A DNA stretch of 64,000 nucleotides from Synergistaceae bacterium (GCA_018436725.1 JAHDKT010000067.1:49452-113451), one strand, 5' to 3'. Shown: positions 53,005-61,833, counted from the first letter of the stretch. Notes: generated by a model not told the origin, from the letters alone. Numbers and translations are program-made.

Positions 53005-54804
53005 CTACATCCTCCACGGCTCGATATCCTCCCAGGACCAGACCCTCCACGTTTTTTCCTCGCCGCGCTTTCTGAAAATATCGTTGATGTTCCAGCACCC
53101 CTTCGTCACCACGGGAGCGTTCTCCATCCGCACGTCGAGGACACAGGGTTTGTTCGAAGCGAGCGCCTTTTCAAGCATCGGCTTGAAGTCCTCCGCCCGT
53201 TCCACCGTAAATCCGTCGATCCCGTACGCTCTGGCGATGGCCGCGAAATCGGGGCTGTACGGCTTTCCGTCGCGTTCGAAGAGCGTGCCGAACTGATGAT
53301 CGTAGTGCTGCCTCTCAAGACCTGCGATCGTCCCGAAGGCGCAGTTGTTCATCACGACCCAGACGACGGCGATATCCTCCACCGCCGCAGTTGCGAACGG
53401 GGAGACGTTCGCGGCCATGCCGCCGTCGCCGATGAGCGCGACCACTTTTCTCTCGGGGCATGCGACCTTCACGCCGAGTGCCGCGGACGGACCGTACCCC
53501 ATGGTCGCCAGGCCGCCCGGTGCGACGAAAGTTCCGGGTTCATAAATTTCGAACTGCTGCCCTACGCCGTTCTTGTTCCAGCCCACATCGGCCACCACGA
53601 ATCCGTCCCGGGGAAGGACTTCGCGAAGGTCGGCCAGGATTCGCTCCGGCCGCATCGGAAATTGATCCGACTTCTGCGCTTCGGCGATCGTCGCACGGTA
53701 CGCGGCCTTGGCCTCGGCGATCTCCCTGATCTTCTCCGGGCGTTTCACGCCGTTCGGGTACTTCCTCTTCGCCGCGGCGAGAATGGCGTCGAGCGCCATC
53801 TTCGCGTCGCAGACCGCGCCTATTTCCGTCGTGTAGTTTCGGCCGATCTCCTCCTGGTTGATGTCGATATGAATGAGTTTAGTCGGCGGCACGTCGAAAG
53901 TCTCGCCGAAGTACCAGGAGCTGCAGTCAGCCTCCGAGAGCCGTGTGCCGACCGCCATCATCACGTCCGCCTTCATCGCCGTACTGTTGTTGAACTCCGT
54001 CCCCCAGAATCCGGTCATGCCTACGGCCAGCGGATGATCGTCGGGAATCGCGCCCTTGCCCATGAGCGTATAGAGCACCGGTATCTCAAGAAATGTCGCA
54101 AGCTCCGCCAAAACGGACGCAGCTCCCGAAGAGATGACGCCGCCGCCGGGGTAGAGCACGGGGCTCTTCGCCTCGGCGAGGAGCGTCGCGATATCCTCCG
54201 CCGTTTTCACGTCGAGACCGGGTCTGGGGAGAAGCGGCATATTGTGCATACGCTGTTCGAAGAAGCGGGTGTCGATCTCCATCGAGAAGATGTCCATCGG
54301 CACGGAGACGAGGACCGGTCCGGGGCGTCCGGTGACGGCGAGACGGAACGCCTTGTCCATCACCTCGGGAAGAAGCTCCGGTCTATCCACTCTCCAGGCG
54401 CGTTTCACAAACGGCCTGAAGATCTCGTACTGGCTGGCGTCCGCGTGGAGGTTGACCTCCTGGTGCGGGTGACGACCGAAATAGCAGCTCGGAACGTCGC
54501 CGGCGATGACGACCATCGGAATGGAGTTGAGCCCCGCCTCGGCGACGCCGGTCGTCGCATTCGCCAGCCCCGGCCCCAGGTGCGTCAGCAGAACGCCCGG
54601 AACTCGGCACCCCTTCCCCCGCGAGTATCCGTCGGCGGCATGGGCGGCGATCTGTTCGTGGCGTACCGAAATGAACTCGATCCCGCTCTCTTTTAAAGCA
54701 TCCAGAAAACCGATGACAGTGTGTCCGCAGAGACCGAAGATCTTTTCCACACCCCGGGCCTCCAGAAACTTCACGAGCTGAAACGCTACCAGGTCTTTAC
54801 GCAT
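53005..54804 (-). CDS. Thiamine-diphosphate-dependent enzyme, acetolactate-synthase-like
   Basis: A 599-residue three-domain ThDP enzyme. The N-terminal Pyr domain has FGLCGHTVIGFLDAL and the catalytic Glu in SVRHEQIAAHAADGYSR. The middle domain has LYPGGGVISSGAA. The C-terminal PP domain carries ALIGDGGMAANVSPFATAAVEDIAVVWVVMNN (GDG-x-NN) and QHYDHQFGTLFERDG. It could be a 2-oxoacid decarboxylase, carboligase or sulfoacetaldehyde acetyltransferase. The following acylating dehydrogenase favours decarboxylation to an aldehyde. I chose ATG 54804; the GTG at 54816 lies inside the GGAGGTG site. Confidence 0.82.
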   Translation of the reverse strand: MRKDLVAFQLVKFLEARGVEKIFGLCGHTVIGFLDALKESGIEFISVRHEQIAAHAADGYSRGKGCRVPGVLLTHLGPGLANATTGVAEAGLNSIPMVVIAGDVPSCYFGRHPHQEVNLHADASQYEIFRPFVKRAWRVDRPELLPEVMDKAFRLAVTGRPGPVLVSVPMDIFSMEIDTRFFEQRMHNMPLLPRPGLDVKTAEDIATLLAEAKSPVLYPGGGVISSGAASVLAELATFLEIPVLYTLMGKGAIPDDHPLAVGMTGFWGTEFNNSTAMKADVMMAVGTRLSEADCSSWYFGETFDVPPTKLIHIDINQEEIGRNYTTEIGAVCDAKMALDAILAAAKRKYPNGVKRPEKIREIAEAKAAYRATIAEAQKSDQFPMRPERILADLREVLPRDGFVVADVGWNKNGVGQQFEIYEPGTFVAPGGLATMGYGPSAALGVKVACPERKVVALIGDGGMAANVSPFATAAVEDIAVVWVVMNNCAFGTIAGLERQHYDHQFGTLFERDGKPYSPDFAAIARAYGIDGFTVERAEDFKPMLEKALASNKPCVLDVRMENAPVVTKGCWNINDIFRKRGEEKTWRVWSWEDIEPWRM

Positions 54805-54881
54805 ATCCTTCCGCACCTCCGTTGAAAAGTTCGCAAGCGACCGTTTTCATGATGGATACCCCCGCACTGCCAAGAGAAAAA

Positions 54882-54896
54882 TTCCGCAGAACGGAA
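54882..54896. promoter_or_regulatory. TTCCG-N5-CGGAA palindrome (candidate IclR-type site)
   Basis: TTCCG-CAGAA-CGGAA, a perfect inverted repeat about 25-35 bases downstream of the predicted start of the (-) ThDP-gene transcript. That is a position suited to repression. Confidence 0.5.
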
Positions 54897-54925
54897 ACAA
54901 AAACCATCTCTAAGAAATGAATAAA

Positions 54926-54954
54926 CAATAATCTATCGCCCGCGCCTTTGTCAA
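54926..54954 (-). promoter_or_regulatory. Promoter of the ThDP-enzyme operon
   Basis: On the (-) strand, TTGACA (54949-54954), a 17-base spacer and TTATTG (54926-54931), about 120 bases before the start codon. Confidence 0.55.
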
Positions 54955-54978
54955 TACTCCCTCGCCGTTTTTTCTGTC

Positions 54979-55035
54979 AAACGGAAAACACTTCCGTTTC
55001 TCTTCAACACCCCTCTAAGTTCCGCTGAGTGGAAA
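54979..55035. promoter_or_regulatory. Two inverted repeats in the divergent promoter region
   Basis: AAACGGAA-AACAC-TTCCGTTT (54979-54999) is a perfect 8-bp inverted repeat. TTCCG-CTGAG-TGGAA (55021-55035) is a one-mismatch version of the TTCCG-N5-CGGAA element. Both lie between the two divergent -35 boxes, where one bound regulator could act on both promoters. Confidence 0.55.
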
Positions 55036-55046
55036 TAGAAACCGTT

Positions 55047-55075
55047 TGACAGGAATTGTTTTTTTGAGTACTGTT
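55047..55075 (+). promoter_or_regulatory. Promoter of the HMG-CoA-lyase-like gene
   Basis: TTGACA (55047-55052), a 17-base spacer and TACTGT (55070-55075), 45 bases before the ATG. Confidence 0.6.
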
Positions 55076-55120
55076 GTCTCGGCAAAGGATGCATCATCAG
55101 TGTGCAAAGGAGGAGTAGCA

Positions 55121-56062
55121 ATGACCATGACACTGCCTCGCAGCATTTTCTTTTGTGAGGTCGGCCCCCGGGACGGACTGCAGAACGAGCCCGACACGCT
55201 CTCCGTGCAGCGGAAGATCCGCCTGATCGAGGGTGTCGTCGACGCCGGGGTCAAGATTGTGGAGATAGGCTCCTACGTCCATCCGAAGGCGGTTCCGCAG
55301 ATGGCCGATACCGACGAGGTAGCCTGCGGAATCCGTCGGGTGGAAGGGGTGGAGTACCGCGCGCTGGTCGCGAACCTCAAGGGAGTTGAACGCGCGATCG
55401 CTTCGGGAGTGAACAAGGTGAAGCTCACCGTCTCGGCCAGCGAATCGCATGCGAAGGCGAACCTCAACAAAACACCGTCCGAACTGATCGAGGGATTCAA
55501 AAGCTGCATAGAGTTCGCACATTCGAACGGGGCCGAAGTCTCGGGAGCCATCTCCACTGCCTTCGGCTGCCCCTTTGAAGGGAAGGTCCCGCCCGGACAG
55601 GTTGCGGAAATAGCTGAACGGCTGCGCGACCTCGGCATCACCGAACTTTCCCTCTCGGATACCACCGGCATGGCGAACCCGCGGCAGGTTTACGATCTCT
55701 CGACCCGCATGCAGGAGACTTTCCCCGACGTCCGATGGTTTCTCCACTTCCACAATACTCGCGGAATGGCCCTCGCGAACACGCTCGCCGGACTCCAGGC
55801 CGGCGTAGTCCGGTACGACGCCTCGCTGGCCGGGCTCGGAGGATGCCCCTTCGCCCCCGGAGCCTCGGGGAACGTCGCATCGGAGGATATGATCCACATG
55901 CTCCATGAGATGGGCGTCGACACGGGGATCGACCTGGAGAAGTTGCTCGCTCTTGCGAACGAACTCCGGGAGTGGGTGGGGCACGACACGGACAGCGCGC
56001 TGCTGAAAGCGGGTCCTTGTTGTCGCCTCGCCCCTCCGAACACCGCCGCGAAGCAGCGGTAA
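55121..56062 (+). CDS. Hydroxymethylglutaryl-CoA lyase-like protein
   Basis: A 313-residue TIM-barrel lyase of the HMGL/DRE-TIM family. VGPRDGLQNEPDTLSVQRKIRLIEGVVDAGVKIVEIGSYV-type start, AFGCPFEGKVPPGQV, LSDTTGMANPRQVY and the C-terminal GLGGCPFAPGASGNVASEDMI with the catalytic Cys are all present. It should cleave HMG-CoA or a related 3-hydroxy-3-methylacyl-CoA. No CoA-transferase is adjacent, so the true substrate is open. I chose ATG 55121 with AAGGAGGAG upstream. It is transcribed away from the ThDP operon from a shared control region. Confidence 0.88.
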   Translation: MTMTLPRSIFFCEVGPRDGLQNEPDTLSVQRKIRLIEGVVDAGVKIVEIGSYVHPKAVPQMADTDEVACGIRRVEGVEYRALVANLKGVERAIASGVNKVKLTVSASESHAKANLNKTPSELIEGFKSCIEFAHSNGAEVSGAISTAFGCPFEGKVPPGQVAEIAERLRDLGITELSLSDTTGMANPRQVYDLSTRMQETFPDVRWFLHFHNTRGMALANTLAGLQAGVVRYDASLAGLGGCPFAPGASGNVASEDMIHMLHEMGVDTGIDLEKLLALANELREWVGHDTDSALLKAGPCCRLAPPNTAAKQR

Positions 56063-56108
56063 AAGGCGTTTATAGCGGAACGCGCGCACTTCTCCCATAC
56101 ATAACGGC

Positions 56109-56147
56109 TCAAGCGAGGCGTCGGTTCTCCATCGGGGCCTCGCTTGA
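56109..56147. terminator. Stem-loop after the HMG-CoA-lyase-like gene
   Basis: TCAAGCGAGGC (56109-56119) and GCCTCGCTTGA (56137-56147) form a perfect 11-bp stem between convergent genes. No T-run follows. The rest of the 56063-56326 gap shows no gene that I can support. Confidence 0.5.
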
Positions 56148-56326
56148 ACTCGGGAAGACTACGCAGGAAGCGAACTGCTCCTCGGGAAAAAGATACCCCC
56201 GACATGCCCGCCCGTATCGAGCTCGATCTCCATCTCCGGCAGGAAACGAGCGGTGATCGGTAGAACCGCGATATTAACGGAAGCAGCGGAGAAGCAACCG
56301 AAGGACCGGCGAGCCCCGCCATGCAT

Positions 56327-57499
56327 CTACAGCCGGATGCGCCGCCCTTCTTCGGCGGAGAGATACGCGGCGTAGATGACGCGGATCGTCTCGCAGGCAA
56401 GGTCGAAGTCCGAGAGAGGAGCCCTGCCCGTGGCTGCGCACTCGATGAAGTCCTGGAACTGCGCCGCATACCCCCGTAGGTGTTCTTCAGCCACGAAAGG
56501 ATTCTGCCACCCCGTCTTCGCGGGGAGCATCTCCGAGATATAGACGTTCTCCATCCCCTCCTCGTCCAGCATATAGGTGCTCATAACGTCGGACGGTGTG
56601 ATTCGGCAGTTCATGACGGCGTCGTTGGCGTACACCTCGACGTAGTTGCGCGTCCCCCCCAGCATGGTATCGCCGGCGATGACGAGAGCCTTGGTCCCAT
56701 CCGTGAAAGTGAGGGCAACCGAGGCGTAATCCTCCACGTCGACCGGGCGCACGCTGATATGACGGCGTTCGTGTTCGCCGAGGCTGGGCGTCATCCTCCC
56801 CGTATCGCACAGGACGCTCTGTACGCCGATATGGACGCCTCTGGACCGCGCCTCCTCCCGTTTGAGCCAGAGGATACCGCCGAGAGGGTGGCATCCTACG
56901 CGGATGAGCGAGCCGCCTCCGGTCTTATCCCATCTTCCGGCGACAGGAGAAGTCGAGCCTTTCAGGCTCTCTTCGCCCTTCATGAAGAGGATTCTGCTCT
57001 TCTTTGCCCGGACTATTTCGGCGGCTTTCAGGATGTTCGGCGAATAGACGTAGTTCTCGGCGTACATGAAGAGCCTGTCGCTCCCTTCAAGAGCCGCTTT
57101 CATCGTTTCGATCTCCACCAGCACGGCCCGGAACATCTTGGCCTTCGGCACGGTATCCCCTATCGGGTCCGTATCTCCCGGAGAACCGAAGTACCCCGCA
57201 AGCGGTTTTTCACAAATAACATGCTTCCCCGCCGCCATCGCCTCCATTGTGATGCGAGGGTGCAGAAAGGGTGGAGTGCATATATCGACGACGTCGATCT
57301 CCGGGTCGCGCAGAAGCGCCCCGTAGTCGTCATGATATTCCTCGTAATGATAGGCTTTCGCAACGGCCTTCGCCTTCTCGATCTCGATGTCGGCAATGGC
57401 CTTCAGACGCACGGAGAAACCCGAAACCTTCGCGAAGCACCTGCTGTGAAAATGAGAGGCGAAACCGCCTCCGACAACTCCGACAACCACTTCCTTCAT
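56327..57499 (-). CDS. Gfo/Idh/MocA-family oxidoreductase
   Basis: A 390-residue NAD(P)-dependent oxidoreductase. The Rossmann start VVVGVVGGGFASHFHSRCF, the DVVDICTPPFLHPRITMEAMAAGKHVICEKPLAG motif (catalytic EKP) and the C-terminal alpha/beta domain with GGGSLIRVGCHPLGGILWL (conserved His) are clear. About 20 residues are inserted after EKP (GSPGDTDPIGDTVPK). Substrates in this family range from sugars to cyclitols and halogenated compounds, so none is assigned. It has its own promoter and a leader of nearly 200 bases. Confidence 0.87.
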   Translation of the reverse strand: MKEVVVGVVGGGFASHFHSRCFAKVSGFSVRLKAIADIEIEKAKAVAKAYHYEEYHDDYGALLRDPEIDVVDICTPPFLHPRITMEAMAAGKHVICEKPLAGYFGSPGDTDPIGDTVPKAKMFRAVLVEIETMKAALEGSDRLFMYAENYVYSPNILKAAEIVRAKKSRILFMKGEESLKGSTSPVAGRWDKTGGGSLIRVGCHPLGGILWLKREEARSRGVHIGVQSVLCDTGRMTPSLGEHERRHISVRPVDVEDYASVALTFTDGTKALVIAGDTMLGGTRNYVEVYANDAVMNCRITPSDVMSTYMLDEEGMENVYISEMLPAKTGWQNPFVAEEHLRGYAAQFQDFIECAATGRAPLSDFDLACETIRVIYAAYLSAEEGRRIRL

Positions 57500-57657
57500 A
57501 GTGCGTCACCTCGTGAACGAGAAATATACATCCAATGATCGGAACCAACGTTTGTCGCTAAGATGATCGTTCCTCTTCAAAAGCGCCTCAAGAAACGCGC
57601 GATGCTTCTCCAGGAGATTCCGGCATGCTGTCGCGAGGGAAACAGTCTCTTCGAGGA

Positions 57658-57672
57658 TTCCATTTGACGGAA
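57658..57672. promoter_or_regulatory. TTCCA-N5-CGGAA repeat (candidate IclR-type site)
   Basis: TTCCA-TTTGA-CGGAA, one mismatch from TTCCG-N5-CGGAA, located about 20-40 bases downstream of the predicted Gfo/Idh transcription start. Confidence 0.4.
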
Positions 57673-57701
57673 ACCCAATCCGATAAGAGGAATTCAGCTT
57701 T

Positions 57702-57730
57702 ACGATACAAAAGGGGGAGACGTCTGTCAA
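57702..57730 (-). promoter_or_regulatory. Promoter of the Gfo/Idh gene
   Basis: On the (-) strand, TTGACA (57725-57730), a 17-base spacer and TATCGT (57702-57707). Confidence 0.55.
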
Positions 57731-57850
57731 GATGTTGTTATTCTCGCAATAAAATATAGTTTATAATAAAAATAGCCAAATACTCGTAATCGGGAAACGT
57801 CCTCCCTGCTTCGTCGTACCTCACGAGTAGCGAGGTTTCCGGATACCCGA

Positions 57851-57885
57851 ACAAAAAAGCCCCGAAACGATTGGTTTCGGGGCTT
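57851..57885 (-). terminator. Rho-independent terminator of the TRAP operon
   Basis: On the (-) strand, AAGCCCCGAAAC pairs with GTTTCGGGGCTT (12 bp, 5-base loop) and is followed by TTTTTTGT. It lies 20 bases after the DctM stop. Confidence 0.9.
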
Positions 57886-57904
57886 CCATGGGGCAGGCGG
57901 AGCT

Positions 57905-59185
57905 TCAATAAATACCCGCCAGTCGCGGGAGGATGATGCTGATCCATGGGATATACGTCAGCAGAAGCACCGCGACGATCATGCTCAGGATGAACGGCCA
58001 GACCGCCTTGGAGATTGATTCCAGCGTGATGCCGCCGATCCCGCAGCCCACGAACAGGCAGACTCCTAGTGGCGGCGTCACCATGCCTATGGCGAGGTTC
58101 ACCACGATGATGATGCCGAAATGGAGCGGGTCGACGCCGATCTGCGTCACCACGGGCAGGAGAACGGGGACCAGAATGATGATGGAGGCCACCGTCTCCA
58201 TGAAGGTGCCTATAAAAAGAAGAAGAAGGTTGATCAGCGTGAGGATGACAACCGGGTTCGTCGATATGGAGAGAATGGCCGAGGCCACCGCCTGAGGTAC
58301 CCGTTGCGCCGTCAGAATCCAACTGAAGACCGACGAGGTGGCGATAATGAACATGATCGTCGCCGTTCCGATCGAGGTGTTCACCAGAATATCCTTCAGC
58401 TTCGCGAGGGACAGTTCTCGATAGACGAAAAAACCGACGATGAATCCGTAGGCCACCGCGACCACCGCCGCCTCTGTGGGCGTAAAGACGCCGCCGTAGA
58501 TGCCGCCGAGAATGATGACCGGCATCAGGAGCGCGAGGATCGCATCCTTGAAAGTAGCCCAAATCTTTGCGCCGCTCGCTTTTTCATCTCCCTTGTACCC
58601 CCGCTTGCGTGCGATCGCCCACGCCACGAGCATCAATGAACCGCCGACGAGGATACCGGGGAGAATGCCGCCCATAAAGAGCGCCCCGATGGAAACTCCG
58701 GTGAGTACGCCGTAGATGATCATCGGAATACTCGGCGGGATCATGACGCCGAGCGTCCCCGCCGTTGCCTGCACCGCGGTGGCGTAGGGAGTGTCGTACC
58801 CACGCCGCACCATCGCCGGGATCAGGATCGTTCCTATTGCGGCGACGCATGCGACCGCCGCTCCGGAGATCGCGCCGAAGAACATGCTCGCGATGATGGC
58901 GACGAAGGCGAGCCCTCCGGAAAACCGGCCGACGATCGAATTCGCAAAGTCGACCAAGCGGCGTGAAATGCCTCCGAACTCCATCAGCGACCCTGCAAGA
59001 ATGAAAAAGGGAACCGCCATAAGCGGGAAGGAGTCGGTCGCGGTAAACATCTTCTGCACCAACACCACGGGCGGGATGGCGCCGGACCAGAGAATGGCCG
59101 AGAGCGAGGCCAGCCCTATGGCCACGGCTATCGGGACGTTCAGTAGAAAGAAAAAGACAAGACTGCCGAAGAGCACCGCGGTCAT
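57905..59185 (-). CDS. dctM: TRAP transporter large permease DctM
   Basis: A 426-residue membrane protein with about twelve hydrophobic segments. Motifs FFILAGSLMEFGGISRRLVDFANSIVG, GAISGAAVACVAAIGTILIPAM, AGTLGVMIPPSIPMIIYGVLTGVSIGALFMGGILPGI and VTPPLGVCLFVGCGI are characteristic. It couples Na+ or H+ flow to solute uptake with DctQ and the DctP-type binding protein. Start overlaps the DctQ stop by 4 bases. Confidence 0.94.
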   Translation of the reverse strand: MTAVLFGSLVFFFLLNVPIAVAIGLASLSAILWSGAIPPVVLVQKMFTATDSFPLMAVPFFILAGSLMEFGGISRRLVDFANSIVGRFSGGLAFVAIIASMFFGAISGAAVACVAAIGTILIPAMVRRGYDTPYATAVQATAGTLGVMIPPSIPMIIYGVLTGVSIGALFMGGILPGILVGGSLMLVAWAIARKRGYKGDEKASGAKIWATFKDAILALLMPVIILGGIYGGVFTPTEAAVVAVAYGFIVGFFVYRELSLAKLKDILVNTSIGTATIMFIIATSSVFSWILTAQRVPQAVASAILSISTNPVVILTLINLLLLFIGTFMETVASIIILVPVLLPVVTQIGVDPLHFGIIIVVNLAIGMVTPPLGVCLFVGCGIGGITLESISKAVWPFILSMIVAVLLLTYIPWISIILPRLAGIY

Positions 59186-59682
59186 GCGCTCCTCACCGCC
59201 TTTCCCGAAAGCGCGTCGAGTATCTGTTCAAACATCTGGAAGAAGCAGTGAACGAACATCAGCGCGCCCCCTGCGAAGACGGCGCTGTACGGTACAGCCA
59301 TCGAGATCTCCATCGCGGGGGAAAGCTGAAAGCCGACGACGCGGAGGATCACCCTTCCGTAGTGGATCATGAAGGCGAAAAAGACGCAGCACGACGCGTT
59401 TACGAGCACCGCAGTCCACAGGCGCAACCTGTCGGGAAGAAGCGCGACCACCGCCTCTACGCCGATATGCGATTTTCGCTTGACTCCGATGCTCGCTCCC
59501 AGAAAGACGATCCAGACCATGAGATACCGAGCCAGCTCCTCGGACCACGGAAGCGAAGAACGGATGACGAAGCGAAAGATAACCTGAAGGAACACCACCA
59601 CGACCATCACTGCGAGGAGAGCGCACACTGCGTACTCCGCCAGGGAGTTCACCCTGTCGAGCATTTTTCTTAAAAAGGACAT
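59182..59682 (-). CDS. dctQ: TRAP transporter small permease DctQ
   Basis: A 166-residue protein with four hydrophobic segments and the DctQ pattern VVVFLQVIFRFVIRSSLPWSEELARYLMVWIVFLGASIGVKRKSHIGVE. GGGGGG precedes the ATG. It is followed directly by dctM. Confidence 0.93.
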   Translation of the reverse strand: MSFLRKMLDRVNSLAEYAVCALLAVMVVVVFLQVIFRFVIRSSLPWSEELARYLMVWIVFLGASIGVKRKSHIGVEAVVALLPDRLRLWTAVLVNASCCVFFAFMIHYGRVILRVVGFQLSPAMEISMAVPYSAVFAGGALMFVHCFFQMFEQILDALSGKAVRSA

Positions 59683-59723
59683 GAATGCCCCCCTTTCTCT
59701 TTGAACGGCATGTCCGGCACAAT

Positions 59724-59765
59724 CCGCCGAAGGAAGGCGTACGGATACGCAACTCCCTTCGGCGG
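59724..59765 (-). other. Intercistronic stem-loop dctP-dctQ
   Basis: CCGCCGAAGG (59724-59733) and CCTTCGGCGG (59756-59765) form a perfect 10-bp stem directly behind the binding-protein gene, without a T-run. Confidence 0.6.
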
Positions 59766-59790
59766 AAATCGTCTCAAGACGAGGAAACGG

Positions 59791-60780
59791 CTATTTCCCG
59801 CTCAGTATTTCGTCGAGAAGCTTCGCGTCGTCCCCAAGCTCGCCCTTGAACTCGTCATAGACGGCTTTCGTCGCCTCGCGGAAGGGCGTTACGTCGGGCG
59901 TGGTCACTTCCATGCCAAGCTCTTTCAGTTTGGCGACCTGCTCGCTTTCCATTTTCGTGATCTGCTCGCGCTGGTAGACGGCCGACTCCTGCGCCGCCTT
60001 GCGGATGATCTCCTTGTGTCCTTCGGGAAGCGCGTCGAACTTCACCTTCGCGATGGCGATCATCGCGGGGGAGAAGACGTGTCCGGTGAGCGCCAGGTGC
60101 TTTTGTACCTCGTACACCTTCTGGACGTAGATAATGGGAACGGGGTTCTCCTGTCCATCGACCGTCCCCTGCTGCAGCGCGGTGAAGACCTCGCCCCACG
60201 CCATCGGCGTAGGATCGGCGCCCATCGCTCTCCACAGCGCCATGTGGATCTTGTTCTCCATCGTGCGCAGTTTGAGACCCTTCACATCCTCGGGGGAGTT
60301 CACGGGGCGCTTCGAGTTCGTGAAATGCCGGAAACCGTTCTCATACCACGCCAGACCGGTGATGCCGATCCTGTCGAGGAGGCCCATGACGTACTGCCCG
60401 ATCTTTCCGTCAAGGACTGCGTACGCCTGCGCCTTGTCCTTGAAGAGGAAGGGGAAGTCGAACATCATGAAGCGTTTCTCGAAGCCGCCCATAGGTCCGG
60501 TCGATCCGACGTACAGGTCAACCGTCCCGAGCTGAAGTCCTTCCAGCAGATCCCGCTCTCCCGTGCCGAGCTGGTTGTTCGGGAAGATGGCGATTTCTAC
60601 TTCTCCGTTGGTTTCCTTCTCGACGATCTCCTTGAACTTCTGCGCCCCCATGTGGTAGGGGTGCTGCTCGCTCACGGCATGACCGAGTTTGAATTCGTAC
60701 TTCGCAGCCTCGCCGAACGACACGAGAAAGAAGATCACCGCACACGCCATTACCATCGCCGCTACGCCTTTCAACTTCAT
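59791..60780 (-). CDS. dctP: TRAP transporter substrate-binding protein DctP
   Basis: A 329-residue periplasmic receptor with signal peptide MKLKGVAAMVMACAVIFFLVSFGEA. The mature domain has FKLGHAVSEQHPYHMGAQKFKEIVEKETNGEVEIAIFPNNQLG and LKLRTMENKIHMALWRAMGADPTPMAWGEVFTALQQGTVDGQENP. The latter holds the ligand-carboxylate Arg and is typical of DctP. AAGGAGGAG precedes the ATG. The ligand is an organic acid; context (ketopantoate-reductase-like, Gfo/Idh) does not fix it. Confidence 0.94.
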   Translation of the reverse strand: MKLKGVAAMVMACAVIFFLVSFGEAAKYEFKLGHAVSEQHPYHMGAQKFKEIVEKETNGEVEIAIFPNNQLGTGERDLLEGLQLGTVDLYVGSTGPMGGFEKRFMMFDFPFLFKDKAQAYAVLDGKIGQYVMGLLDRIGITGLAWYENGFRHFTNSKRPVNSPEDVKGLKLRTMENKIHMALWRAMGADPTPMAWGEVFTALQQGTVDGQENPVPIIYVQKVYEVQKHLALTGHVFSPAMIAIAKVKFDALPEGHKEIIRKAAQESAVYQREQITKMESEQVAKLKELGMEVTTPDVTPFREATKAVYDEFKGELGDDAKLLDEILSGK

Positions 60781-60826
60781 TTCCGAACTCCTCCTTACGT
60801 AAGATGGACGACTTCAGCCGCAGTGG

Positions 60827-61759
60827 TTATACGGAGAATTCGTCATAGGTCTTCTGACGGACCCGAACGAGGTTCGTCAGCGCCAAGTTGACGGGAGTGG
60901 GCACTCCCAGCTTTTTCCCTTCGTCCACGATAGCGCCGTTGATCACGTCGATCTCGGTCTGCCTGTGGTTCGTGACGTCCTGCAGCATCGACGAGCGGTT
61001 CGCCGCCGTCAGGCGCGCCACCTTTCTCGTGTGCTCGACCGGATTCTCCGTCTCGATACGAATCCCTGCGATGCGCGCAACTTCAACAGCTTCCCGCACC
61101 GCCAGCTCCAGCAGTTCGTCGGTTTCGGGAAGCTCGACCAATCTGCCGTTTTTGAGGCCCGTCACGGCGGTCAGCGCGTTGATGCCGACATTGACAAACA
61201 GCTTGCCCCAGATGAGACCGATGACGTTCTCGGAGAGTTTCACGGAAAACCCCGCCTTTTCAAGCATCGTGCCGACGTTCTTCAATCTGTCGCTTACCTG
61301 GCCGCCCTGCTCGCCGAGGATCGTATCTCCCTGCCCGGCATGACGAATTTTTCCGGGTCCGAGAAGCGTGCAGCCGTGCCCGGTAATCCCGGCCATCACC
61401 CGCTCCTTCCCTGCGGTTTCATTCAGCTTCTCCACGTTGCCGAGGCCGTTTTGGAGCGTGAGCACAACCGTCTCCGGCCCGAGGAGCGCTGCGGCGCCTT
61501 TCATCGCCTGCGCCGTGGCGGTCGCCTTCACGAAGACGATGACAAGATCGGCTTTCCCCGCCCGCGCCGGGTCTGTCGTGCCCCGAATGGAGCGAACGAC
61601 TCTGTCTCCGCCGATGCCCTCTATCGAGAGTCCTGAAGCGTTCACCGCGTCGATATGCTCTTTCCAGACATCGACAAGCGTTACATCGAATCCCGCTTCG
61701 GCGAGCATGCCGCCGTAGAGAGAACCCATTGCGCCGGAACCAAGGATAACGGTCTTCAT
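60827..61759 (-). CDS. 2-dehydropantoate 2-reductase family protein (ApbA/PanE)
   Basis: A 310-residue NADPH-dependent 2-oxoacid reductase: VILGSGAMGSLYGGMLAEAGFDVTLVD, VIVFVKATATAQAM, TLQNGLGNVEKLNE, a catalytic Lys in WGKLFVNVGINALTA, and the C-terminal SSMLQDVTNHRQTEIDVINGAIV. In catabolic clusters such proteins often reduce other 2-oxo acids, so pantothenate synthesis is not certain. It lies between the TRAP receptor and the IclR gene. CCTAGGAGGAGAAG precedes the ATG. Confidence 0.88.
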   Translation of the reverse strand: MKTVILGSGAMGSLYGGMLAEAGFDVTLVDVWKEHIDAVNASGLSIEGIGGDRVVRSIRGTTDPARAGKADLVIVFVKATATAQAMKGAAALLGPETVVLTLQNGLGNVEKLNETAGKERVMAGITGHGCTLLGPGKIRHAGQGDTILGEQGGQVSDRLKNVGTMLEKAGFSVKLSENVIGLIWGKLFVNVGINALTAVTGLKNGRLVELPETDELLELAVREAVEVARIAGIRIETENPVEHTRKVARLTAANRSSMLQDVTNHRQTEIDVINGAIVDEGKKLGVPTPVNLALTNLVRVRQKTYDEFSV

Positions 61760-61833
61760 CTTCTCCTCCTAGGTCTAATTCTTTTTTCTTCCTTGGACGG
61801 GCATACCGAAAGCTCCTCCCGCCCTCCTCGTGC

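Larger units (their letters stand above)
57500..57904. other. 405-base gene-free region between Gfo/Idh and TRAP genes
   Basis: This stretch contains the Gfo/Idh promoter and leader (below 57730), a regulator-type repeat at 57658-57672, an A/T-rich patch at 57735-57785 and the TRAP operon terminator at 57851-57885. I found no supported coding sequence or RNA gene in it. Confidence 0.5.

Noticed and set aside
51157..54696. 1179-codon open frame on the (+) strand
   Set aside because: It runs antisense through tctC, the ALDH gene and the ThDP-enzyme gene, which have clear family motifs. The translation is Arg/His/Asp-rich without domains. It is a by-product of G/C-rich codon use.
57536..57568. 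ATGATCG direct repeat in the Gfo/Idh leader
   Set aside because: Only two copies of a 7-base word; likely chance.
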